This document shows, piece by piece, positions 1 to 9,200 of a stretch of 64,000 bases of DNA (within the stretch, counting starts at the first letter, position 1; the number at the start of each line of letters is the position of its first letter). Location: positions 1 to 64,000 of the forward strand of contig JAAEAF010002637.1 in NCBI GenBank assembly GCA_011037195.1. Direction: 5' to 3'. The position numbers were made by a program, and so were the translations under genes. The stretch comes from Triatoma infestans. Taxonomy: Eukaryota > Arthropoda > Insecta > Hemiptera > Reduviidae. The notes under the pieces were generated by a model. The model searched no databases. It was given only the letters and a program-made list of their open reading frames with translations, and had not been told where the DNA came from.

Positions 1-812
1 GTGTGTGTGTGTGTGTGTGTGTATGTGAACAGCATAGCTCAAAAACGAAAAATCAGTGGATCATCTGTCAAAATTCCTCAACCGGAAGTACCACTTTACT
101 AGTTTTTTTTTTACGTTTTTGCGATTTTCTCAAAAATGGCAACAACGGTTTTCTTCAAACTTGGTACATCAACTAAACATAAAAAGAGCTACAACTTTTG
201 TTTCTCCGGGAAAATTCATTTAAGGGCACTTCTAGGGGAGGGGTGGGGTTAGGTTTTCATCTAAAGTGCTATTTCAGTTTATTAGACAATTCTGTTATCT
301 AAATAATGTTAATTAGAATTGAATATGTTGTTGAAATTCCAAGTTTAAAAAAAAATCGGATTACCGGAAGTGCGTTTACATTACCATTTTACTAAATGAT
401 TTTTTCACTTTTTCGCGATTTTCTCAAAAATGGCTCCGACGATTTTCTTGAAACTTCGCATATAAACTAAGCAGACAAAGATTTACAACTTTTATTTAAA
501 ACATTTCTCTGGGAAAATTCATTTAAGTGCACTTTTGGAGGAGGGGTGGGGTTGTTTTTCTCAAGTGCTATCATAGTTGATTATACAATTCTATCATTCA
601 AACAAAATTAATTAGAAATAAATAGATGGCTGAAATTCCAAGTTTCAAGAAAAATTAATAAACCGAAAGTGCGCTTTTACTGAACAGTTTTTTCAGTTTT
701 CGTTGAATTTTATTAAATCTGGTACACAAACTATAAAATTTGTCAATTATAATTTTGAGAACTGGAGTAAGAGAAAGTGTGTGTGTGTTTAACACCAGAT
801 CTTATTTTTGGT
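1..812 (+). repeat. Dispersed hairpin-bounded repeat, 5'-truncated by window edge
   Basis: First copy of the dominant dispersed family of this window. It opens inside the 5' module after a (GT)n run (1-24), shows three successive modules, two with the family words CTCAAAAATGG and all with an ACCGGAAGT-like word, and ends with GAGTAAGAGAAAGT followed by a decayed hairpin and ACACCAGATC near 765-806. Each module carries a G-rich run (for example 236-249 and 539-551). No coding capacity is visible. The family's identity is unknown; a non-autonomous rolling-circle-type element is one possibility. Confidence 0.75.
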
Positions 813-959
813 TTGTATTTAATGAAAATTATGTGTAACCCCGTTTAATATTTTTAATTTTTATCCCTGAAGATGGCAATAAATTTATCGTAACGTCAGG
901 ATAAGTTTTAAAAAAGCGTAATTTTTTTGACCCCTTTTTGTGTTCTCCTGCAGTTATTT

Positions 960-1430
960 TAAATAAAAGTTATAGGTTAGAATCATTTATTTGTTCTAGA
1001 GCTCACTCATACAAAGGGTTGCTGTTTACAATTTTTCTTAAATTACATTCACAATACAATATAATTGAATTTCATTGATAGAATATCTTTATGTAAATAT
1101 TCATTTTTATGTAAATAATCATCTGAAACTAGAATTACACAGGGTTTTGGAATAGTTAAAACAGATAAACAAAATAAAATAAATACAATAATTATAGAGT
1201 ACTTCCTTTAAAAATAAAACAAAATCAAAATAAGTATTAAATCGATATGCTTAAGTAAATTAGATAAACAGGTTATGAAGCTAAGATAAAATAAATGAAA
1301 CAAAACATAAATTAATTAACTTTCTAAAGAATTAAGTTGGCCTATGACTTTAAAATAATTCGTATTATATTGGTAACAACTGAAATAATATTTTTATTTA
1401 TATTTGAAAATTTATTATTCATAATTATAC
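960..1430. other. AT-rich sequence, nothing recognised
   Basis: AT-rich sequence between the first repeat copy and a LINE remnant. I see no open frame with family similarity, no tRNA-like boxes and no clear repeat. Confidence 0.4.
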
Positions 1431-1920
1431 ATCACTCGTTAATGATAAATTGTCTGAGTCTGAGTAAATTTTTAATATATTGGTAGACCATTATCAGTTT
1501 TTCCTTGGAGTCAGATGAAAGGTATATCTATTATAGCAACCTCATAATTATCAGATATTTTAAGCTTGTGGAAGTAATACGATCTTATAGCGTTATAAGT
1601 CGGGCAATGCATTAACAGGTGAAATATCTCCTCATTTACTTTTAAGTCACAAATTGTACATATTTGATCTGAATTAATATTGTAAGAATGATCCTTAACA
1701 CTGAATTTGATATTATGCTTCCCCACAGTTCTCAACTGAGCTATCAGTGATAGCAAAAGGCATTTTTATCAGAAGATACTCTTGTGTAATATTTCCTCTT
1801 ATAGGTAACATATTATAGATTGGACTATACCTGGAGAATGATAACATTTGAACATCCATAGCGAATAATTTTTGCTGCAACAGACTTAAAATTGTTTTCA
1901 TTTGACGCTGTATAGTTAGT
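1430..1920 (-). mobile_element. LINE 3' fragment, C-terminal cysteine motif
   Basis: The minus strand encodes a C-terminal LINE segment with the motif CTICDLKVNEEIFHLLMHCP (C-x2-C ... H-x4-C), the zinc-knuckle-like end typical of several insect LINE clades. The same motif with the same spacing occurs in the plus-strand LINE at 34290-36205 (CNLRVREDIFHFLGVCP), so the two are probably one family. Upstream (1713-1901) the frame shifts, so the copy is dead and 5'-truncated. Confidence 0.6.
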
Positions 1921-2082
1921 GGACAAATAAAAGTTATAGGTATTTATGCTTTTTTTTTTTTTAGAAAGTATACAAAGTTTAAAAAAAAAAAGTCATTTAA
2001 AATTATAAAGAAGAATTTTTGTTGAAAAAATTGAGGCCAACTGAAAAAAAAAGAAGAAAAATTCAGTTAAGTTGCACTTCTC

Positions 2083-2780
2083 GTGGATGGATTTTGCCCA
2101 AAAATTTTGTGTCAAATGCTGAGGTGTTACGTAAAAGGAACCCCAAATTTGATTTTCCTGCAATTTTTCATTTATGAGATATTTTATCACCAGCAGTGGG
2201 GATGTCGTGTTTCAAACCCGCGTGGGCGGACTCTTATAAATGCAATAATCTCCCACTTCTTATTCCATAATTTCGCCACCTAATTCCACTTATTGGCCAA
2301 CATCCCCTCGTAAATTACCTGATATTTTCATATCATCCAAAAGAAATACTTCCTGTATCGATATTTCGCCACATCTGACTTATCTTCTTACCATTCCACA
2401 CTCCTACTAATTTTTAACACCCAACCTACATTCAAATCGAGTTCTTTATCACTTATTACAGGACCAACAAATTAGAAGGAACTCTTCAAGAATATTCTGG
2501 ATAACGAATAGATTTAAATATGAAATTAAAGAAGACATCGATTTAGCAGTAGATCATTTTACTGAAATTATTCAACAAGCAGCATGGACAGCCACATGAC
2601 TTCACCACAATCAAATAATTCTTCCCAAAATATACTAATACCTTTACACTTGAAGACCTTATTGAAACAGGGAAAAGAAAAACCAGAGCAAGATGGCAAT
2701 GAACCAGATACGCACCCATCTGAACGCAGCTATACAATTAACGATATTATTTAAAAAAGAATTTTAAAAACTTAATACAG
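2083..2780 (+). mobile_element. Jockey-type LINE fragment (endonuclease C-terminus to RT start)
   Basis: In shifting plus frames the sequence resembles the end of a jockey-clade endonuclease: WGCRVSNPRGRTL near 2197-2240, then PTYWPTSPRKLPDI-like text at about 2285-2330. It continues into the linker before the reverse transcriptase (DIDLAVDHFTEIIQQA at about 2536-2583) and an RxRWQ-like stretch near 2690. At least three frameshifts and several stops make it a pseudogene. Its start is vague because 2040-2170 resembles a divergent member of the hairpin-bounded repeat family. Confidence 0.6.
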
Positions 2781-2789
2781 AAATTTGAA

Positions 2790-2936
2790 AACAGTTCCAG
2801 ATTTCCTTCATAAAAACACCGAACGAATTTCATTAAATTTGGTATAAAATTTTACAAAATTTGTGAATTACAATTTTGTAAACTACAGTAAGAGAAAGTA
2901 GTGTGTGAGTACTTCACACCAGATTTTTACATTTGT
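2790..2936 (+). repeat. Dispersed hairpin-bounded repeat, 3' end only
   Basis: Only the terminal part of the family is present: the 'aatttcattaaatttggta' word, CAGTAAGAGAAAGT, the hairpin GTGTGAGTACTTCACAC (perfect 6-bp stem with a loop different from other copies) and CAGATTTTT. Confidence 0.75.
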
Positions 2937-3301
2937 GTTGTTTAACACTCTGTTATTTCCAGCTACATATTTGTAATTTTTCTTTTTCTTTCTTTGTTCT
3001 TTTTTTTCATATAGATCCTGAGAAAGCCGCCAAAGGTGTCCGAAACGTCGACAGAATAAACTTAAAAAGTTAAATTTTTTTTTCTTTGATCCCAGCTAAC
3101 TAAGATTTTGCTTGATTCACTTTAAATATATATTCTGAAAAGATTTGACCAGCAAAAAGGGAATTTGTATAATCGTAGAAAATTAAGAAAAATCTTGCTG
3201 GTTTCTTCATTAAAGTTCGAGAAAATTGTTGTGGTTCAAGAGCAGAGCTGGAAAGCATCAGAGATATTTTCCTTGATAGCCTGTTTTTTTTTTTTTGTTG
3301 T

Positions 3302-3339
3302 CATCGACCGGTTTCGGGCATTCGCCCATCATCAGGATG
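3302..3339 (-). ncRNA. Hammerhead ribozyme-like motif (short stem III)
   Basis: Read on the minus strand the 38 nt hold the full hammerhead core: CTGATGA, a stem II of GGGC/GCCC closed by GAAT, GAAAC, and a cleavage triplet GTC. Stem I is CATC/GATG and stem III is the minimal ACC/GGT with no loop, the form that usually acts as a dimer. Hammerheads with very short stem III are known from the terminal repeats of Penelope-like retroelements and from some satellite DNAs; which carrier applies here is inferred. Self-cleavage is not shown. Confidence 0.6.
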
Positions 3340-3589
3340 TTTTTTTGTCAAAAAATTGATAACATAGACTTGCACAGTGCAAATTAGTTGGTACACTACC
3401 TTGTCCCCATACCAGTTACTGTATCAACAGATGACTTCAAAAAATAGCAGGCTACCACGGAAAATATCACTGATTCGAGAAAATTTCCCAAGATCGCTCT
3501 CACATCTCACATTACCTTATACAATGACAATTTTTCTTTAAACTCAAATTATACCATTTGTTTACATAAATTACAGAGCTGGTGAAGGG

Positions 3590-3895
3590 GACAAGTACCA
3601 ACTCTACCTGCATACCAACCCTGGCATGTTGTTGTGAGGGAATGGAAGAATGCGGAACTACTCCCGAAGGCAAACCAGTCAACTTCCTCCCACGAAACAG
3701 AAACCTTGGGACTCTACCATCATCACTGCAAATCCTCGACCACCACGAAACCTTTCCTCAACTCGTGAGCGCGGAGACAGAATTCCGCCGGGCTGGCTCA
3801 CGATCCCGTGGTATCATTTTGCAGAAAGAACAAGTCCCCTACTTGTAGCTATATGGGCCCTGGGAGGCTTTGGATAGCGTAGGGTTTGCCCTCCC
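3590..3895 (+). mobile_element. LINE-derived 3' segment with conserved tail, copy 1
   Basis: A GC-richer block whose first part is repeated at 4030-4331. It ends with a tail (about 3848-3890, containing GGCTTTGGATAGCGTAGG) shared with the end of the RNase H-bearing LINE at 26845-27660. Shared 3' tails are the usual sign of one LINE family, so this is probably a 5'-truncated LINE 3' end. The short open frames here are not recognisable proteins. Confidence 0.5.
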
Positions 3896-4019
3896 CTTCT
3901 GTGAAGTCCCCTACTTAAAGGCCAGAATGGTCATTGGCTCGGATATGAACAAGAGACTCTTGAACACGTCCTATGGTTTTACCACATTCTCCTGACACCA
4001 GCTTGGACTTACCATGCTA

Positions 4020-4331
4020 TTCCAGATGCAGTGGGTTTACCGTACCCGAACCAACTCTGGCATGTTCTTGTCAGAGATTGGGAGAAGGCGGAACTATTCC
4101 TCGAGGGCAAACCAACCAACTTCCGCCCACTTAAAAGAAATGCTTGGAAAAATCTATATCTTCCCTGCTAACCTCGACCACTACGAGACCATTCCTCAGC
4201 TCGTGAGCGCAGAGCAAGCTCTGTCCATAGGCCTACGGTTTTGCAACACCCTCCTGATAAGGCCGGGACTTTGCCTTGCCATTCAGATGAAGCGTGTATT
4301 CCATACCCGTAAAACCAACCCTGGCAGTTAG
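4020..4331 (+). repeat. Second tandem copy of the 3590 segment
   Basis: Matches 3590-3800 word by word ('caaccctggcatgttcttgt', 'gggagaaggcggaactattc', 'ctcgaccactacgagacc', 'cagctcgtgagcgc'). In one frame it reads LWHVLVRDWEKAELFLEGKP, perhaps a remnant of a LINE reading frame. At 4286-4330 a third copy begins ('tattccatacccgtaaaacc') and stops. A tandem duplication is more likely than two insertions because no tail separates the copies. Confidence 0.5.
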
Positions 4332-4339
4332 AAAAGTGT

Positions 4340-4730
4340 TTATTTTATAGTCTAGTAGAGCGCACCAATAACATTGAACCAACTATATAAATAAAAATTT
4401 GAAATTTAACGCCACAAATTCCGTACAACTAAACTAACAAAAATCAATTTTTGGGGGGGAAAAAGGTTCAAATACGCTTATATTTGTGCAGTTATAGGGA
4501 CCAAGTTTAATGGAAAATGTAACAGACGTTTTCAAAAGATTCCAAAAAAAAATCAAATATCACCATCTAAAGATACATTTCCGGTTGAGCAGTTTTCTTC
4601 AAACCTTAGAGTTCTAGCAATGTTTCTAATGTACATTAAAATGGTCGTATATTACACTGAAAACGATATTTTAGAAAGAAGCTTAACGATACTGTCCCTC
4701 TAGAAACCCCCCAAAATCAATTTTCCTCTG
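4340..4730. other. AT-rich stretch, nothing recognised
   Basis: No coding, tRNA-like or clear repeat signal beyond weak resemblance of 4560-4640 to the module words of the dispersed family ('atttccggttgagcag'). Confidence 0.3.
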
Positions 4731-5430
4731 GAACAGTATATGTACACGTGTAGGCGTGAACTCGGGAAGCGTTAGAAGGGCTTAACGAAGCAAGCAATTA
4801 TGAAAATTAACAAGGCAATAAAGTTTTAATTGGCTTACATGGAAGATGCGTTTATGATGAATGAGAAGCGTATGTTGAGCCGGAGAAGCTGTGAAAGACG
4901 CTAGAAAGCATAAAATGATATAAAGGAGGCTGTGTATATGTGTAAATATGTTCGTGTATGGGTGTGTATGAAAGGAAGTTGCGGGAAAGATAATTGGTGG
5001 AATGAAGCGGTACGGAAGCGTGCGTTCGTTGATGCGAATAAGACCTCTCGGAAGCTGGTTGGAGGAGAGATGAAAGACCTGTATTGTAAACGCAATAATA
5101 CACCCGTGGGGGCGGTGAAATCTAATGATGAAGCAGTAAATGATGACGCACAGAACAAATACACACATATGCACGTGAAGCGAGCCAACCGACAAGTGAA
5201 AAAAAGGGATGATTAACCTGTGAAAGGGGGGGGTTGTGAAGGGGAAACCAACATCCGGAGACGCGAAAGAAGGCGCGAACGCGCCAGAGAATTGGCGGGA
5301 GAGAGTTAAAAAGGGGGAGAAAACAGGATGTATGGCCAAACGTCGCGGACGCACGCGGAAGTTTTCCCCTACAGGCATAACCGGGCAAGACGACGCAACA
5401 GTATACGAACTTGGAACATTATACAAAATT
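4730..5430. other. Purine-rich, locally GC-rich island
   Basis: The plus strand is strongly purine-biased, and 5240-5400 has many CpG dinucleotides, unlike the AT-rich surroundings. Open frames of up to 214 codons run on the minus strand but have no recognisable domain and look like a by-product of strand bias, which depletes stop codons. It could be a low-copy element or a CpG-rich regulatory island; I cannot decide. Confidence 0.35.
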
Positions 5431-5479
5431 TAAAGTAAATCTATAGAGCCCGACGAGATAATCGCCAAAAAAAAAAAAA

Positions 5480-5700
5480 CAGAATAAAACACATTCAGTA
5501 AAGCCGGACTTCCGGTTGATGGATTTTGCTCGAAACATTCGTGTTAGATGCGGTAGTAGTACATGAAGGGGATAGAAAGTTGTGACCTTCCTGCAATTTT
5601 TCGTTTTTAACTTATTTTCTTCATACACAGACTGACACATACCGACCATTCGATAAAGACATTTTTCCATACCCCGAGAGTCATCAAAATATGTAAAAAA
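5480..5700 (-). repeat. Divergent member of the dispersed repeat family
   Basis: Contains 'cagtaaagccggacttccgg' and an upstream block resembling the 5' module in minus orientation, but much altered. The end hairpins are not recognisable. Confidence 0.4.
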
Positions 5701-5754
5701 AAAAAGGAGTAAATTAGTAGGAGCACCCTACTTTACCATAAACATTTTGTTTGA

Positions 5755-5850
5755 ACGAATATAAAATTTAGCAGTTATACGCGAGTGACTCGAACTGGGG
5801 ACCTCCCAGTTCATAAATCCATGCTCATAACTGCTACACCTAAATCCGCC
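5755..5850 (-). repeat. tRNA-derived SINE fragment
   Basis: On the minus strand there is an A-box-like GTAGCAGTTATGAGCATGG and, about 30 nt on, a B-box-like CCAGTTCGAGTC, the internal Pol III promoter spacing of a tRNA-type SINE head. No intact cloverleaf can be drawn, so it is not called a tRNA gene. Confidence 0.45.
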
Positions 5851-6141
5851 CCACCCTCAAAACTTGTATTTCCGGTGACAATTCAATATCGAAAATTTGG
5901 CAGGCTCGCAATAATTCATCTTAGGCGTAAGAGAAATTAAAATTGTAGCACAAAATTAATGAAGCCATATTTGTTTCAAATAATAAATATAATTAATATA
6001 AATTAATTACAGTTGAATAAAGTAAACATAATAATTTATAAATTTTTATATTTTATGAAGTATTATTAGAAATAGGAACACAAATTTACGTATGGTCAAT
6101 AAAACAAGAATTTTCCAAAAAAAAACAAAAAAACATTATTT

Positions 6142-6275
6142 TCAACATTTCAATGGAGGCAGCTCTTTTCCTTTACATTTCTTAATCCAGCCAAACCAGG
6201 CATTGAATCCTTGTATATCGTAAATTATTTTTGCACATTTCATACTGGGTTCTATACTATCTTCAAGTATGAGAT
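6142..6275 (-). CDS. Lysozyme exon 4
   Basis: Last coding exon: acceptor TCAG just before 6275, stop TGA at 6142-6144. It supplies three of the eight cysteines and the GFNAWFGW segment typical of the family's C-terminus. The 83-bp intron 3 precedes it. Confidence 0.93.
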
Positions 6276-9200
6276 CTGAATGAATATAAAAAAACATGAA
6301 TGTAATTAATTCAAAAAAATATAATTTTCATTTTAATGGAATATAGTAACTATAATACCTGAACATTGAACATTGCATCTTTTTCCTGGTTTATCCACGT
6401 CACACCATATATAATCGTTTATCTATAAAAATAAATAAACAAATTCCAATTTCTTGAATCATTATTGAGAATGAATTTAAAATTCGTGTAAAATTTTTTG
6501 AAATTCACGATTCACCAAAAATATTTGTTCTCAAATCCTCTAAGTATGAAACTTGAAAGACTTTCTCTTAATTAATTTTGACTAAAAGTGTAGTTGCTCT
6601 TAACATAAATATTGTGCGTTGGTGGTTCTCAGCCCACGGAAGTATTTAATACGAGGTAGCAGCATATCCATCAAATCCAAACAGCGTTTGGGAATTTTTA
6701 CCACAAATTTACCCCAGGATCATGCTAATAAATCAACTTTTGGTATTTTATCAGTCGTAGCATGCATATTGATTTTTTTCGTGACCGGTTTCAGATTTTC
6801 ATCTATCGTGAGAGCAAATTCACCAAGTTCGTGTATGGAATTCACTTCAACGTAATGTTTCTGTTACACTCATACTTGTTGGTTGTATATATGTGTGTTT
6901 TATTTATAATAATTCCACTTTGTCATGAAACACACACACACATAGTAACATAACCTTATAACCTCCCCACATATATATAACCAACAAGTGTGAGTGTAAC
7001 AGAAACATTACATTGAAGTGAACACTCTATACGAACTTGGTGAATTTGCTCTGACGATGAATGAAAATCCGAAACCGGTCAGAAAAAGAATCAATATGCA
7101 TGCTACGACGGATAAAATACCAGATGTTATCCAGCAATGCGGACCCATCCACATTTTCAACCAAATCAAGTTTTCTTTGATAAAGTGTTTCAAATAGTTT
7201 TTGATAGAGTTCAAAATTTATAGTAAATCATTCGATTTTATTCGAGAACATTACTTTTAAAAAATCGATTAAAAACTTAGAAAAATATATTCTGTAAATT
7301 CTGCACTTCCGGAGTACCATTTTTTTTTTGTTCAAACTTGGAATTCTGGTCACTTATATAATGGCTTTTAATTACTCCGGAACATTTGAGATATGAGCAC
7401 AAGATTTTCATTGTGGGAAAATTTTGACATTGGTAATTTAAAATATTCTCCTCCCACTTCAATGAAATAAGATGAAATGAGCAATAAGCCTTCGAGTTTG
7501 TTTGTGATAGTATTGAAAAGAGAATTGTCATGATGAAGCATTAAGTCACCTACAATCAGAGCTCAGAGCGGCCCAATGTATCAGTTTTACAGACTTATAG
7601 TGTATCTATTTGCTATCACAGTTTTAATTTAACCTCATATTATATTCTGTCAAATCTTCTCGAAGATCTGTTAATTGTGAAGGATATAAATAAGTTGAAT
7701 TCTATCTATCTATTTTGTGTTAACAGTCTGAGATTAAGAAAATTAAAGGGGTAATTACGTAATTTTTAGTTATTTTGAGAAATTTCATTTTTTTTTTTTT
7801 TTTTTTGGACTTAAAACAAAGACACATTTATGTTGGAAGTACTAGTTTCAGGTTAACTAGAAATAATTGAAATCAGTTGTCATTAAACAGATGGACCGTA
7901 CTCCCAAAATGATTATTTTGTTTGTATTTTTCTTACCATTATTACTACTTTCAGATTTCTTTATATTTAAGAGCAATCACTATCAAGTTTGCTAATAATT
8001 TTTTTTATATATATTTTAAATATTTGTCTATCTTTTTCTTTAATTTGTAAATATTTTAATTACTTATACTATTTAGTTTTGTATTAGTTATACATTTATA
8101 TAATGACAACTCTCTGCTATAAGTTTATAACTATGTAAACAGTAATAAATAAACTAATTTAATATAATCACGCTGTTCTTTTTTTAATGGGTGTGTTTTT
8201 ATTGGAGATTGGTTATCTTTATGAATTTTCTTGACTTATTAAAGCGTCGTATTAGAGTATTGTAAACTTATGATTTCTTAAACAATACAGCTTCCGGATT
8301 AGCTAATTGGCAGCGTTTGGAATCCCACGCGAAGACGCACGAGTCCACTTGCTACCCTCTTACATACATTTTCTCTTTTTAAGAGCCTCTACAGATCACT
8401 CACTGTTCGTTGGAGTTGACTGTAACACTATGACGATAATAGATATTGAAGTACCTTAAATTGAAAACAACCAAAAAAATATGACTTCCGTTTTTCAAAA
8501 TTTTGAAGGCTTCTTAAATAATTCGCGCATCCTTTTGAACTTTTGAAACATGCTTAGCAAATGCGGAATCCACCTTTTTCATTATAAGATAATTATCATC
8601 ATGGACGGAACAAAATATCTCAAATGAAGTGCAACTTCATTGATTTTTTTTTTTTTTTTCGATTGGGCGGGGGGGGACGGTGGGGGGGAGACAATTTCAT
8701 CGAAAACATTTGCCAACCAATTTTCTTCAAATTTGTTTACTAAACCACAACAAATAACTTTTCAAAATTTTTTCCTGGAAAAAAAAATTGCTATTAGGGG
8801 ATGGGTTTTGACGAGACTGAAACTGGTACCACTAAAAAAATTATGACTTAATAGTTTTTCTTTAGAGGAAGAGGGGGAAGCATGCAATCGTGACAAATTT
8901 TGCGTGACAAATTCGATATTAGGATTTTCCCCGGAAATGCAGTTTTGGGGTGTGTGGTGGGGGGGTATATCCTGAGCGGTAAAAAAAAAGATTCTTAGAG
9001 AATTTCGGTATGTATGTGTGATAAGAAAGCTCAGATAGGTGTTTGAAACAATTTTTATAAGATACTTTAATATCACCCTGAGATATTTTTGTTTTTACTT
9101 ATTGCATTATATGATATTAGACTCTAAAATATACTCTGAAAATAAGATTATTATCTGATCATGACGAATGATAACCATAATAATTTAGTATTAGTGCGCT

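Noticed and set aside
4782..5426. 214-codon open frame on the minus strand
   Set aside because: No domain, pyrimidine-biased strand that naturally lacks stop codons, low-complexity His/Phe/Thr-rich product, and overlapping long frames in other phases.
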